From assembly GCF_902362185.1 (NCBI RefSeq), contig NC_044497.1:54422501-54486500 (forward strand): 64,000 nt of DNA, in the 5' to 3' direction. How positions within the stretch are numbered: position 1 is the stretch's first letter; each line of letters starts with the position of its first letter. The DNA comes from Chanos chanos (taxonomy: Eukaryota > Chordata > Actinopteri > Gonorynchiformes > Chanidae). Below, one piece after another: positions 35,301-57,284 of this stretch. The notes beneath the pieces were generated by a model. The model did not search any database. It worked only from the letters and a program-made list of their open reading frames with translations, and was not told the DNA's origin. The translations under genes were made by a program, and so were the position numbers.

Positions 35301-38300
35301 TTGCTGAAGAGAAAAGGGTTAAATTCTTGAGGACGAAACACAGGCATTGTTTCATTATTATTTGGGGTCACTGAAAGAGATGTGAGTTGTGTGTGTTAGT
35401 GTTTGGATGGGTAGTTGCTGAACACACGACTCAGGAAAAAGACAGTTCTCACCAATGACACAACACGTCTCCACCCTGTATTTGTCGATCTCCACCAGGT
35501 TGTGTGCCAGGTAACTGAGCTCCGGCTTCATGCTCTGAGGAGAGAGGAAGAGAGCTCAGACACACACACATGCAGTATACACACACACACACACACACAC
35601 GCACAAACACACACACACACACACACACACACATATGCAAAACACAAGCACTCAAACCCACGCCAAGCTTTCTGGTCTCAAGAGTTCTCCAAGACCACAA
35701 TATTAAAATGGATTCTCATAACCCCACTCAAAAACACTTTCCATTGGTTATCTGCAGTATACATTTTTTTAGCATAGCCTTGAATTCAGTTACACTCACT
35801 CACTCTCTCTCTCTCACAGCAATATGAAATACTATTAAAAAAAGGTTTAGTTACAAACAAACAAACAAGCAAACAAACAACCAACCCTAAATTTGTCACC
35901 ACGCTTGCCCCATGCCATGTCATTAATTTATCTGTCCAACTGGCTCTATATCAAAAGCACTGTCAGCACTTTGAGAAAGACCTGTGCATGGTCATGTGAC
36001 CAGGAAACAGGATGTTTCATATCACTGATAATTAAAATCAAGCTATATCAGCGGTTATGAGATGTTTATTACACCTGGCATCTCTAATTATGTCATAAGG
36101 ATAATTAAAACAAACTATATCAGTGATTATGAGACGTTTATTACACCTGGCATCTCTAACTATGGCATAAGGGTAACTCCTTTGGCAGACGGCTTTTGGT
36201 CTCACCCTGACATAGAGGAGGTTGGAGAACGTGTCCATGTTCTCGATGCGGAACGGGTCCTGTTCCCTCAGTTCGTTAAACAGAGCAAGGGCTTGGTCAA
36301 TGTCTGAAACAGATTTTATTTTGTCCTTATTCAGAGACTGAGATGTCACGTAAACAAGACTATCCTAAACCCTAACGACCCCCCTTCTCGGTTTACTTTG
36401 GACTGGTTGAGAAAAAAACCCCAAAACAAAACAAAAACAATATTGACGTTATGATTTGTCTGTCTTTGAGACAAATCACATCATGCTTACTGTAAGAGGA
36501 ATACTGTCACGCTGATTTGCCAAATTTAAATTTGAACATTTCAAATCAAGTGTGTTTTATCAAATACCAATATCAGTAATGAATTAGTGAACTAGTTTAC
36601 ACCATTTACAGCTAACACGATGAGTGCTGCCCTAAAGTTAGCATAGCAACATTTTTCTTACAGCTGCTTCCAAAACAGATCTGGTGCCCACAGAAGAGGA
36701 ACACACACCTATACTTGTCTAGCTATCAGCTGGCACCACTGAAGTGTTTGTCAGACTACAGTACACACGTGAAACGGTTAAACGGTTAAAAGGGCATGAC
36801 CGACCGCGGATGTTGTGGTAGGCGACGGCGATCTGGGAGATGATGTAGGTGCTCTTGGAAAAGCCAGCCTCCATCAGGCTCTGGTACTTCTGCAGGGCCT
36901 CTTTGATCATCTGCAGTTCTGTGTACATGTGAGCCATGAAGAAGTCTCGCACCCAGCAGTCAGGCAGAGACAGAGACTTCAGCTGCACGGGAAAGAACCA
37001 GTTAAAACTGTGAATCAGATTAAAGCATTAAAAAAATTTGAAAAAATAAAAAAATGATCACATTCATATCACTGTACACTCCCTTGATCTGAATGTGCAG
37101 TTGAGTTTGAAAGTTTTTGGTTATTGAATATGTCAGTCAGACTAGACACAGACACCTCGAGCATACAGAATGTCACAGATGGGGACAACGTGTGAGTTTC
37201 TGTGCGGTATAATAATATAACACAGAGTGTTTCAAAATGAAACAGTGTGAGAGAACAGACCTGGTGACACGGACTACATCAAGACCTCAGTGGGGCTCTT
37301 CAAAATAAGCCTTTCAAAGTGTTTCTAGTGCTGAAAAGAGGGCTTCCAAAATGTTCCAAACGTCATGGGGATTCTAAAGTCAACCATCATTCCAAGGTCA
37401 CTGTCTGGTTTCCTTGGCAACTAGACCAATGTGATGGGACGGAACCTCTGCCAATGTCGTCTTCTCTTCCAGCGCTCAAAAATATTTTTGGTGTTGATGA
37501 TTAAGCTCACTCACACTCAAAGTATCAGACAGAACGATTCTAAAGAACAGTTTTAAAGAACAGCTTTAAGGAAAAGTTATCCTCTTCTGTTTGTAAACTC
37601 CCTGCTGTTCCTGACTCCTTTAGATCGAAACACAAACGCATCTGAAAGGTCAGTGGTTTGTGGCACAAGTGGAAAATGTCTTCATGGACCCCATCCTTTA
37701 TCTCACTGCTGAGGCTGAACAAGGGTAAATTAGATACCCTCCACGATTCTGCATCTCAGACTTCAACAAAGTGAAAAAATATAAATGACTGGTTTTGAGG
37801 GGGAAAAGGGGGAAAATTATGACTGACTGTGGTTTTGCGGGACAAAAGGAGGGGGGGTTGTGAACCATTGTGGTTTTTCGGGAAAAACAGAGGGAAATTA
37901 CCAATGCCTGTGGTTTTTGGGGAAATGGGAGAAATAGATGAATGACTGTGGTTATTTGGGGGGGGGGGGCAAAATTCAGAATGACTGTGGTTTTAGGGGA
38001 AAAGGGGGGATAAATTACAAATGACTGTGTTTTTTGGACGTTTATCTCTAACAAGCCCTCTGAAGTGTTCTAATAAAACATGCAGAGGCATGAGTAATGA
38101 GTGCGAGTTTATGCCTGTTACAGTCTGTGAGTAATCAGTGTGAGTTTATGCCTGTGACATTCTGTGAGTACTGACTGTGAGTTTATGCCTCTGACAATCT
38201 GTGAGTAATGAGTGTGAGTTTATGCCTGTGACAGTCTGTGCGTAATGACTGTGAGTTTATGCCTGTGACAGTCTGTGAGTACTGACTGTGAGTTTATGCC

Positions 38301-40822
38301 TCTGACAGTCTGTGAGTAATGAGTGTGAGTTTATGCCTGTGACAGTCTGTGCGTAATGACTGTGAGTTTATGCCTGTGACAGTCTGTGAGTAATAAGTGT
38401 GAATTCATGCCTGTGATATCTGTGAGCAATGAATATGAGCTTCTGAATGTGACAGTCTGCGAGTGACAGAGAGTCACTGAGACTGAGGTGTAGTCAGGGA
38501 GGGTGATGTAGAGTTGTACCATTTCAGTGTTGGTCACCAGGTTACAGAGCTCCAGCCAGGCTCCCCAGTGCAGAGGGAGAGCGTGAGTCGCAGCTACAAA
38601 CACGTCCACAGCCTCCTTTAGTAAGTCCAGCTTCCGTAGAACCACCCCATATCTCCACAGGAAAAGAGACACGCAGACATTAATCACAGACACATCAGCC
38701 TGTCACTCACTGCTACAGCGCAAGGCGAGGGTTACTCAGACAGTAACTAGTGACAGGTTTTGACTACAGCTTTGATAAGGAACATGTGTGATACCCTTCC
38801 TGTGCAGAATGAAGCCCATTCCACACAAATAAATCTCTATGTGTACGTGAGTGCACATGGTTCGAATTAGGAAAGCACGGATCTTAAGTTATGTGCAAAA
38901 GATGTGTCTGGTGGGAGAGGGAACAAAGTGAATACGTCAAAGCACAGAGCTACAGGTGATTATAACAAATGACAAAATATCGTCTCAAGAGGCGCTTCAT
39001 AATATATTACAAAAAAGTACAGAGAAATACACTTTTTTAACACTCTCACGCTGCTTCAGAGCTCCAGAGAGACAGTGTGGATCCAAAACAAGTTATTCTC
39101 CTGTTCTTTTTCACCTCTTGGTTCTGTTCATGAGAACACTGCATAAACAGACGCAGTTTGCATTAAAGGTGTACTATACATACAGATAGAGGGAGAATCC
39201 GTCCAACTCTCCTGCACTGTGCTTTTTGCTCAGTTCGACACGCAGCTCTCGGAGTGCCTCGTTACGGACCTGACCTTTCTCCAGGGGCCCTACGGCCAAT
39301 AAAAACACAGAGGTCATTTCACTTTCTCACGGCCAGCCCACGCAGTTAAAATAACCATAAGATCAGAATGTCACATTAACACTCCGAATCTACACAACTG
39401 AAAAATGAAAATGTGAAGGGAATGATGATAGTTAATAAATGACAAGCTCTACTCCGGTCAATTCTCCATAGCTGAATGCTTTCGTCCTGATACAGTCTCT
39501 ACAGCTAACTGGATAAAGATATGACTGATTGCAGACACTGCATTAATATCTTAAAAATCACAAATACTGTAAAATGTCTAAAATCAGTAGTACACTGCTA
39601 CTGTGACTGCATGCAACTTGATCAATAAAAGCAAGTTAAAGTTCAGGTAAGGAGTAAGTCATGTTCCTGCACATGAACAATATTATGTGCAAACGTTTGC
39701 TGTGCAATTAACCCTCCCAACAGAATTTACACGTTCAATGCTACAACCCTATGGGTCAGTGTCATAACCCTGTTGTTTACTTGCTTAATAATAAAGGCAT
39801 TGAACTATTAAATCAGTCATTCAGGCATGTATATGAAGTTGTACACATAGATACATATGTATTTCTGAAAGTGCAGTGAGTTTCTTACCCAGACTGTCCA
39901 CTGTCTCGTCATCTTTTTTCTTCTCGCCAGACTGGAATGTAAATGAAATATTAAGAGAAATTCGAAAAGAGAAAATAAATAAACGTGTTGTATCGGCCTG
40001 ACTGAAAGCAAGACCTTTCACTCACCAGGTAGCGGGAATACATATATAAGAAATACGCTTTCTGGCTGCGGCAACCGCGAAGAAAGTACGCTGCCCGATC
40101 ATACTCTTTTAAATCAAAGTACGATTTAGCCAGACAGAGAGCGTCGAGATCCTGAGCATCCTCCTGAAAAAGAACAAATTAACGTCAAACGGAGTCCCTT
40201 AGAAAGTGACGTTACATATTACAAAATCTATGCGTCGTATTCGAACAACGTAACTGAAGCACCGACGGTCCAACTCTAGACGTGACGTTCAATTACGGTC
40301 AATTTCTCTTTGCGTCTGTGGCTGGCGTGCAGAAACTACGTCTGTCCGACGAGACAGTATCATATCGTGACATGAAGCAATGGCCAACGTATATGCGAGT
40401 GCACTGACGCACTGACACACACACACACACACACTGACACACACACACCCACCTCAGTTAGCTCCTGTGGTGGGGGTAGTTCATTCAAGGGAAGGGGATC
40501 CAGTGCAAATGCTAGTTCAGACGCCCTGAAGTGACAGAGGGTCGTAAGTCCACAGTTAGTTCGTTCAAGAACCCGGTTATTTTTAAGTAATGCTGGAATG
40601 ATTCAGTGTTTAACGAATGTAAACAGGTACCATACTTAGGATGGTTGCACATCCTGTTCATTGTTTAAAAGGGCTCAGATCAGTGAGCTACAAAATGTCA
40701 GTGAGCTCTTACCACTTCACGCTATGTACCAGTCCTCTGTCTCGGCACTGCGATATAATAGTAATAAGTTGCTTTTTAATTTGCACCAAGTCCCCGAAAT
40801 CACTACTACAGGTCGCCGCCAT
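31329..40822 (-). CDS. cdc23: CDC23 (APC8), TPR subunit of the anaphase-promoting complex
   Basis: TPR scaffold subunit of the APC/C, the ubiquitin ligase that drives mitotic exit. Sixteen exons in transcription order: 40713-40822, 40453-40525, 40026-40163, 39889-39931, 39184-39289, 38520-38652, 36805-36982, 36206-36303, 35453-35534, 34717-34870, 34239-34358, 33440-33515, 33031-33092, 32403-32481, 32118-32237, 31329-31496. They join in frame into 579 residues (human about 597). Family-identical blocks include [92 protein letters not shown] and the C-terminus [16 protein letters not shown] helices fill most of the length. The start ATG lies in AAAATGGCGGC, a YY1-like context. All introns are GT-AG; several carry minisatellites. 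It is transcribed divergently from setd9. Confidence 0.96.
32260..32362. repeat. (CA)n/(CGCA)n microsatellite
   Basis: Compound CA and CGCA array in the cdc23 intron between exons 14 and 15, close to the acceptor of exon 15. Confidence 0.95.
32622..33018. repeat. Long CA-rich microsatellite adjoining a cdc23 donor
   Basis: About 400 bp of interrupted CA repeats with CACAGACA, CACTCA and CACAGTA variants. On the minus strand it becomes a GU-rich run beginning about 12 nt after the donor of exon 13 (33031-33092). Confidence 0.95.
33310..33439. repeat. 26-bp minisatellite next to cdc23 exon 12 donor
   Basis: About five copies of GGAAAAGGGGAGGTGCTATA plus TTAAAC. The last one merges into the donor of exon 12 (GAGATGCTTAC on plus), so donor and unit share some bases, but no exon sequence is included. 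Confidence 0.9.
33516..34078 (-). repeat. 51-bp minisatellite that duplicates a cdc23 splice acceptor
   Basis: About 11 copies filling the intron before exon 12 (33440-33515). On the coding strand each unit runs CTGAGAGACCCTTTT, CTGATTTAGTTTGGG, TTTTCTGTACCCTG, TATCAG. It therefore contains a CTGAT branch-point-like motif, a T-rich tract and a CAG acceptor. The genuine acceptor is the terminal unit, CCCTGTTACAG before ACCCAATG. The period is divisible by three, so long open frames appear on both strands; these are not genes. Confidence 0.93.
34385..34490. repeat. 33-bp minisatellite
   Basis: Three copies of CTATTACACATATATAACAC plus ACAGGACAACATT, beginning about 25 bp intronic of the cdc23 exon 11 acceptor. 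Confidence 0.9.
35570..35634. repeat. (CA)n microsatellite
   Basis: CA array in the cdc23 intron upstream of exon 9. Confidence 0.95.
37780..38040. repeat. Degenerate ~48-bp minisatellite
   Basis: About five diverged copies sharing ATGACTGTGGTTTT followed by a G-rich stretch and AAATTA, in the cdc23 intron between exons 6 and 7. The rest of that intron (36983-37780) shows no other feature. Confidence 0.8.
38093..38440. repeat. 37-bp minisatellite
   Basis: About nine copies of GTGAGTTTATGCCTGTGACA plus GTCTGTGAGTAATGAGT, about 80 bp intronic of the cdc23 exon 6 donor. Confidence 0.93.
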
Positions 40823-41380
40823 TTTTCGTATGTTGTCTTCGTCTTCTTCTCGTCTTCTTTGGATTCGGCGCTTTGCGGGGTAACGATACAGGTACGTGCC
40901 GCCACCTACAGTACTGGAATATGTAGTAGTCCTGATAGTCTGTGATGCCAAATCCCACTATCAATCATTATAATCAGAATTATAAGGGACCTTACAGAAT
41001 AAAACCACACGTTCCAGACCTTCAGGTACTTCATATGTCAACACATGCCCGTTTTACTTTTCCCACTATTACATAAAAATTAATACATACCAGTGTGTCC
41101 CATCTTTTTGCACAGGAGCACATTCCTTCAAACGGCAATTTTAACTTTGCCCAGTGGTTTAAAGCTTATTACCACTTGTGTATTATTTAAATGTGTTGTG
41201 TATTCTATTATTGGTACAAAATGATTTAGTAATTAAGTAATGTAACAATATTTTGTAATTAAATCGGTGCTCTTCCGACATCAGTAGGTGGCAGTAGCGA
41301 CTTCAGAAAAGAGGCAAGCTGTACAATCTATTCCGGAGACTGGTGAGATGCCGTGATATGTCGCTGTCAGATCGCAGGTC
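40823..41380. promoter_or_regulatory. Shared divergent promoter region of cdc23 and setd9
   Basis: Only 558 bp separate the two start codons, which face away from each other. The cdc23 ATG lies in a YY1-like GCCGCCATTTTT context (plus strand 40815-40826). I see no TATA box suited to either gene. Shared regulation is inferred from geometry only. Confidence 0.55.
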
Positions 41381-43990
41381 ATGATTAAGAAGATCATTAA
41401 AGCGGTTGAAAGTAGATGGAAATCATACAGACATAGATTTGTCCCTTGGATAGCTTTAAATCTTCAAAAAAACGAAAGGTATTTTCGTGTGTTTTCCCTT
41501 GTAGCAAACCAGAACGACATTCGAAATCATTGGGTGAATTCCCTTCACTGAACCTGTCTTAGAAATGAGAACATACTTTGCTTTTGTATTTGTAATTGCT
41601 GAGGTTTCGTGGACTACAAGAGCAATAACGTCACTGAGCACCGTTGCCTGTGTGTTATACGTTTATTGAGTTCACGTAGTTCAGAATGTACAACAGCACG
41701 TTTGGGTAGCTTTGTCAGCTAACTGAAAGAATGCAACAAACTTTACTTCTTTGCCCGCAGAACTCTGCGTCAAGTGAAAGAGCGTTCCAAAGACAAACTA
41801 ATTCCGGATGAGCAGGTATCCCTGTGTCTACTGCGTCTTTTTACGGCACTCCTGAAATATGACCAGAGAAGACAAACAGAACTTATTCGCCTGCTTCCAG
41901 TTTCTTCTCAAAACATGTACCTAAATACACAACCCACTTCAACAGAGACAACCGACGTACCCTGTGACCCACAACATGCAATGTTGTGTGCAATGGGGTT
42001 TTGTATACAGAGGAGAGCTAGTTCTCTCCCATCAGCTGGAACTGGTGTTTTCGTTATCAAGGGAGTTGTCCCAAAAGGAACCGTTGTAGCTATGTATCCA
42101 GGTACGACACCTGTTCGAGAGGAATATGTGTATCTTGGTTCTCAGAGTAAGAGAAGTGTTCTTGGATCAGCTCGATTCGGTCTGTATACTTAGATTCAAT
42201 GGAATAGGAAAGGCTAAAAGGGCCCGAGATCAGATGTCCTACTTAGGGAAAAATTATGTGTATGACAGCATGTCTTAGTTTAGGTGACTGAGTCATCCCA
42301 TTTAGCGTGTTGATAATTTTGAAATTTCTTCATGTTTCAGGGTTATATTGGCCCGATTAAAGAAATATTTTAAAACAGTATATGACTGGTATAGCTAATA
42401 TTTTATCCTTTTGCATTGCTTTGTTAGAGCCTACCAAAAGCAATATGATCACATTTTATGTTATTATGCATCATTTTACTGATTATTTTTAACCTTTCAA
42501 ACTTGGGCCTCTAGAAATACTTCACCAGCTGGTCATTATGCTATTATGAATATACCATTTTTGATCAACAGAAGGTCATGGTTTACGTTGAAATTTCATT
42601 TATTTATTTATTTATTTATCTATCTATCTATCTATTTTGTACAGGAACTGTGTATGAACTGCACGAGCCCATTCTGATCCAGTCTATCCGTAATCCGTTT
42701 GTGTTTAGATGTATAGATGGCGTTTTAATCGATGGCAATGACAAAGGAATTTCTAAAATAGTGTTCAGGTGAGTATAAGAACGTGTGTTTTTACAGATTT
42801 CAGACATTAAGGGAAATGAACGTGTGTTCTTTTTTATGTGTTTCCATCAAAACAGTGTGCCTGTCTGCCTTTGAACGCCTTACGATGATCTCACTGCTGT
42901 CAGGCTGTGCGTCTATTGCGATCCAAAATTTGACGGGCAGGAACATGTCCTTCACTGACACGGTTAAGCCCAATCAGTCCATTTTTCTCCAGGTCATGCA
43001 GTGGAAGAGACAGACTGGGTCCCTTCAGGCTGAGCGACATCACATGGCTAACAAGCAAACCTGAGAACCCGCTAGCAGTTGGACAGTACGTGAACAACTG
43101 CTCAAACGGCAAGTCAACCGGTTTATGTTGACCGAGAAAAGAGTAGCTTAGTGTAAACTTTTTCATAGAAAAAAAAAAAGAAAGAATTAATCCCCTCCAT
43201 GGTTAGGAGTGGAATGTACGTTTCTCTGTCATGCTGCGTAACTGCAAGTTCAGCATTATCTAATTGTGTCTGTTCCGTTATTCATTTTTAAATTTGATTT
43301 ATATTTTTTATATTTTTCACACTCTGTATGGAAGATTATTATCACTTTAGAACAGACAGCCTTAACAGGGTTAGTTCTACTGAATACATTTTCCTATAAA
43401 TTACATTAGAATATTTCAGTCTATCTCCTTTTTTTGACATCTTTGTAGAAAAGGCTGCTAACGTTTGCTATCAAGAATTCAACCTTCCAGATGATTTTCC
43501 ACTGGAGCTTCGTCAGTACCTTCCCAACGTTCATTATAAACATGACACACAAAGGCAAGGCCTGCAAAATAATATCTTCACACTCATTTTAGGACATGTC
43601 CAAAATCCTGCTTACCGTTTTGCACATAAATTGGACCTCCGTCCGTTCTAAAACACCTGATTCAAATCGTCAGGTGTGATATAGGAGATGTCAGCTGAAT
43701 CAGGTGTGTTAGAGCAGGGAGGAGCCTAAAGTGGGCAGGGCTTTGGAGCCTCCAAGAGCAGAACTGAGAAACTGATTGAGGAGAATTTGAAAATCCCTTC
43801 TGTTCATATGATTTGTTGATGATGTAAGCTGTTTAGGTGTATCAAAATGAAGAAGGAAACTTTTTATTGCTTCTGATGGTGATCTTTTGATTCTCATCCC
43901 AGGCCATTACGATGTGTGGTCCTCATCTCCCTGAGGGACATAAGCGCTGGAGAGGAACTCTTCTCAAACTATTTCACCATTGTGCACTGA
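41381..43990 (+). CDS. setd9: SET domain-containing protein 9
   Basis: Predicted SET-domain protein, possible lysine methyltransferase with unknown substrate. Six exons: 41381-41478, 41761-42101, 42645-42768, 42993-43108, 43449-43554, 43903-43990 (stop TGA), joining in frame to 290 residues (human 299). Family blocks: RHRFVPWIALNL near the N-terminus, PSAGTGVFVIKGVVPKGTVV at the SET start, FRCIDGVLIDGNDKGISK, GRDRLGPF, NPLAVGQYVNNCSN (in place of the canonical NHS motif), NVCYQEF, and GEELFSNY near the C-terminus. The start ATG is in frame and gives the family N-terminus. Introns 4 and 5 both use GC donors (AACG then GCAAGT; AAAG then GCAAGG). A polyadenylation signal lies 530 bp beyond the stop. 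It neighbours mier3, as in human. Confidence 0.95.
43632..43745. mobile_element. Short inverted-repeat element (MITE-like)
   Basis: AACACCTGATTCAAATCGTC and, about 70 bp on, GCTGAATCAGGTGTGTTAG form an inverted pair, followed by GGGCAGGGCTTTGG. This resembles a dispersed fish repeat from memory. It lies in setd9 intron 5; no clear target duplication. Confidence 0.4.
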
Positions 43991-44520
43991 ATCAAGACAA
44001 AAGAAAATGATACAAATATAGATATTTAAGAAAAACCTGTGTGTGTGTGTGTGTGTGTGGTGTCATTTCCAGAGAGAGATGAAGTGGAGATGCCCTTACA
44101 AAATGAAAATTGTTCAGACCTTGACACAAACGCACTGAAGGATATGTTCCCGGTTCATTTTCATGACTTAGCAGGTCATATGAAAATGAGGTCTACTTCT
44201 GAAGTTATTAACATTACATTCAAAACTACTGCAAATTTCCCCATTCAGAGAATGTTATACCGTTGAACTGTCTTTCCTAAACTGAATTATGTTAAAAGGT
44301 TTTCTTTTTTTTTTTTGTATCTTTGCAAATGAACTGATTTGTAACAGTTAAAAAAAAAAAAACACACACATGTGGTCTTGATGCTCTTGTCCTTCTGGTG
44401 TCTTGAGAACATGCAGTACTCTGGTGACCCTTTTTTCTCACAATGCTATGAGTTGGGCTTTGACTTTGATCACGTCCACAACCCGACGTTTAGAACTGCA
44501 ACATTTCAGTGTGTTAAAAA

Positions 44521-44526
44521 AATAAA
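44521..44526 (+). terminator. Probable setd9 polyadenylation signal
   Basis: AATAAA 530 bp after the setd9 stop codon. Confidence 0.45.
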
Positions 44527-44789
44527 CCAAAAAAAGAAAAGGTCAAATGTAAAACTTACTTGTACAATTACTTCTCATGCATTGGAAAAAAAAACAAACT
44601 CAACTGCAATGCAACACTTTCAGGTGATAGGTATTGAGAGTGACTGGCAGGTTAAGAGTGAATGTGTGTGTGTGTGTGTGTTAAAATCAATTACTTCAAG
44701 TGGCAGACTTGCTCTGCAACACTAATATAGGCAAACAGTATAGGAGGAGGTGTTGTGCGAGAAACTGATTGAAGAAGACATAAAACTTT

Positions 44790-45976
44790 TTATAAGATTT
44801 CCAGACGTTTATTCCTGGAGGTGTACACCAGTCATTTAGGTATCGCATAAAATACAAAATAAAAATTGTCAGAACAAAAATGTCTATATTCAAATATTAT
44901 GCATGATAAAATTCCGTTTTGAATAATTCTTGAATATGCTGTTTGATTGTCTATTTCAAACACTTTTTCTTTTTTTCTAGAATTTTCCCCGAATAAATTA
45001 CTACAATCTGAGCTCTGTTTCTTTCCATATCCAATAGTAAAAGTTGAAGGTATAAAAGAGAACTGTACTAATCAAATGTTACATCATTGAGAGAGGTTTT
45101 TTTTTAATGTACATTTTTTTTTTGTTTGTTTGTTCCTGGAAGCAAATGACCACCACTACATTTAAAACTTTTAATTTTTTAAGATATTTCTTTTCTTACA
45201 AACTTTGGACATGAATAAATTACTGCACCAATACATCATTTCCCTAAAGCTGTGTTTTAATCCTTGGAGAAACATGAGGGACGAACTGCACAACCAAACT
45301 GGAGTCAATTTGAGCATAATGTATCTGGCAAAAAAAAAAAAAATCGATCAAGAAGAAAATCAATGGTATCACTTCACATCCTTCAAGTATTTGGAAAACA
45401 AAAAAGGAAACAAACATTTGAAGTAGAAAAGGAGGGGGGGAAAAAAAAAAAAAAAAAAAAAGAGAGCGAGAGAACGAGAAATCAGGTATCGGAAATACAT
45501 TTCTACAGACATAGCACGAGTCACTCACGGCCACTTCCATAAACTACATTATGTCAATCCGCTGATATCGACACTCAAGCAAGGTAAACCACGCGGCCTC
45601 AGTCACATCACTCAGCGTCAACAAGCAGGAACCGTGAAGGGTCAGCACAGAGGGGAAAAAAAAAACTAGAAATGTCAGTTGCCCTCCTGGGAGAGCACTT
45701 GGTCAGTGTTTTACAGGCAACAACTGCCCCTTCCCCCACCCCAACCTACCCTACCCCACTTAAAAATAAGCAACAAGTGTTAAGGCATCGCACTACACAC
45801 GTTCATGCCTTTCATAAACAACATTCTGTCTTGTATTCCACAGAAGTTTGGGGATAGAAAAAAATAATAAAATAAAATAAAAACAATGGCAACATAATAC
45901 TGTACATTCACCAACTATAGCTGTCCCTATGTGCTCTGCAGTGACAACAAACACAGCCGTTTCCTGCCACACTGAT

Positions 45977-46016
<40 letters not shown>

Positions 46017-48589
46017 CTGCTGCATGCACAGGCCCTTGTCTTGTTAACACAGCGTACGATGACCCAAGTCTCATGTTTTTTTTCCTCCTTATGCTCAATG
46101 TCCCACACTTTACTTTACATCCACTGGCTGTAAAGTGAATAAATAAATAAATATCTATCTTTCTCTAAGAGCGCAACTCCAAATATATATTTAAAAAAAA
46201 AGAAGAAGAAGGAAAAAAAAGAAGATAATAATTAAAAAACAAAAGGAAAACATAGTATTGGTAGAAGAGGGATTTAAAGGCATTTCTGTGGCATACTTTA
46301 TCTCCAGAACCCCAAAAAGCACACGTTTTTAAATCATAGAGTTCAAGTCTGTTCACCAAGGAAAAGGATGCAGGGCAAGGTTTCTGTGGAGTCTGTACAT
46401 ATTTACAAATTATTGCCATTCAAGGATACATAGAATCTGCAAGGGGGGTGGGGACAACAACAGACAGACAAACAAACAAACAAACAAACAAACAGCAAAA
46501 TCTTGAAGTAAAACAGACAGCATGGTCACGTAAGGAGGTACAGAACAGCGGTGAAGAACTTAAATTTGCCGATTAACTGACGCCAAGTTGAAATATAGAG
46601 AGGGAAAAAACAAAAACAAAAAAAGGGTACAGCCAATTTCACAAGGTTGTGACATGTTCATCCATACTTTTTCTCTGCTAACTTCACCTGAATACACACA
46701 CACACATACTCGTTTTCTTAACACGTCACACATGTCTGTACCACAAATTTCCATTAAAGTTTGGCTAATAATAATAATAACCTCTTAATACATTTCAACT
46801 GCATAGATTTAAAAAAAAAAAAAGAAAAGAAAAGAAAAAGACAGGATAAAAAAACGCAGGCGTGCTGTTCCTCTGGATGATATGAACACACAGTTTGCTC
46901 TAAAGCAGGTTCCACACACACGTACACGCGTGTTAAGCTGTGTGCGGACCGCACGACTCGTCCGGCCAGGTAAACCGACCGTCCGGCGCTCGAGCCGTGG
47001 AAGGTCGAGAGGACCTGCGACGGTAACCACGGCGATCGTTGCATAATCGGCTACTGAGAATCCTGTCATTTATGATGTAAACGAGACCATTAGAAAGAAA
47101 AAAGGGGGGAGAGAAAAAAAAAATTGCCTTTCATGATTCATGACAAGCGTGCAGAACCAAGGATAACTACGCATGAAGTTTAAATGAGCATTAAAGGTTA
47201 GCCCAAGGGAAAGGTGAAAAGTTCAATGACCTCTCGCTAAGACATTGGGAGGAAACAAAAAACAATCCACAGAAAGCTAAATGTGCCAAATGATTCTGAT
47301 AACACGTTGATATTCACTCGAGTCATTTCAATAAACCTATACAATTTAAAAAGTTTACTCTGTAATAAATCACTGTCACCTCCAGCGGCCCTCAAAGCAA
47401 TAAATACCCCCCCCCCCCAACAACAACAACAACAACATTACACTATAAACTTCAATAATTCAGAAACAAAACAGCAAACGGAGAGCATGAAAAAAAAAAG
47501 AAGAATAAATAGAAAAAAAAAAAACGGCATTCTGAATGCATCTGTTGCAGTGAACTCCCCCCTTAAGGAGAAGAGTGAATGGTCAGTGGAGTGTTCGAAT
47601 TCAACCAGGTTGAATCATCATAAGTCTTGTCTTTTATTGTTGGTCTAAAAAAAAAAAGCCTGTGTTTTGGTGCTGCTGACTATGTCACATGGTCTTTGCT
47701 TTTTTTTTTTTTCCTTATCTGTTAATTCTGTGCAACCTCACCCAAAAAAAAAAGGTTTACGTTAGTGATGGATCCATTGGGAAAAAAAAATCTGGTGAAA
47801 AAAAACCAAACAAACAAGCAAACAGAACAAACCCTTTTTGGTGTGTCTGGTTGACTCAGTCTAGAGAATAGGTCAAAAATCCTTTACAAATGAAGTGCTC
47901 CACTCTGGTAGGCAAAGAGTTTTTACATTTTACAAAAGTCAATGTCACCATAAACAACGGTTTCGAAAACGACCAATCCTGGATCAGCCACACAAAATGC
48001 TACATTAGCAAAGTCCAGGACACTGTAAACACTGAGAAGTACCATTAAGTGTAGAACTTCCTCTGTCAGCCAGTCACACGGGCGTAAAGGTTCTGTCGCT
48101 GGGTGAGAGTGAAGGGGGGGGGGGGGGGGGAGGGGGGCAAAGAGAAATGTTTCCTGCAACATTTTATAAATTGTTAACGTGAAGGAAAAACAAAAAACAA
48201 AACAAAAAAAAAAAACTACAGACGCTTCTACACCCATAATTAGTTCAGTTTAAACGATATACAGATGGCAGAGACAAAATGGGACACTTTGAAAGAACTT
48301 CAAGACTGAAAACAAATGGCTGTAATAACTCTTGAGAAATCAAGATTATCTTTCTGTACAAGAAGACATCACTGATGTCATAGTAAGAAAAAACAAACAA
48401 ACAAAAAACCCAATCTGTACATATATACACATCACACACACACAAACACATAATTCCAAAAAAAGGAAAAAAAAAGAAAGAGAAAGAAAAAAGAAAAGAA
48501 ATAGAATTTCCAGTGAGCAGCTATGTACACATTTGACAGTGTGTGTGTGTGGAGGACAGTTGGAGGGAAGCTTTGTTAGCGGTCAGCTG
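44790..48589 (-). other. Probable mier3 3' UTR
   Basis: No coding region is supported from the mier3 stop (48590) leftwards. The region is A-rich on the plus strand (T-rich in the mier3 transcript), with simple repeats and short poly-C/poly-G runs. A minus-strand AATAAA (TTTATT on plus near 44808) would give a 3.8 kb 3' UTR; long 3' UTRs are usual for MIER genes. Inferred. Confidence 0.4.
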
Positions 48590-57284
<8,695 letters not shown>

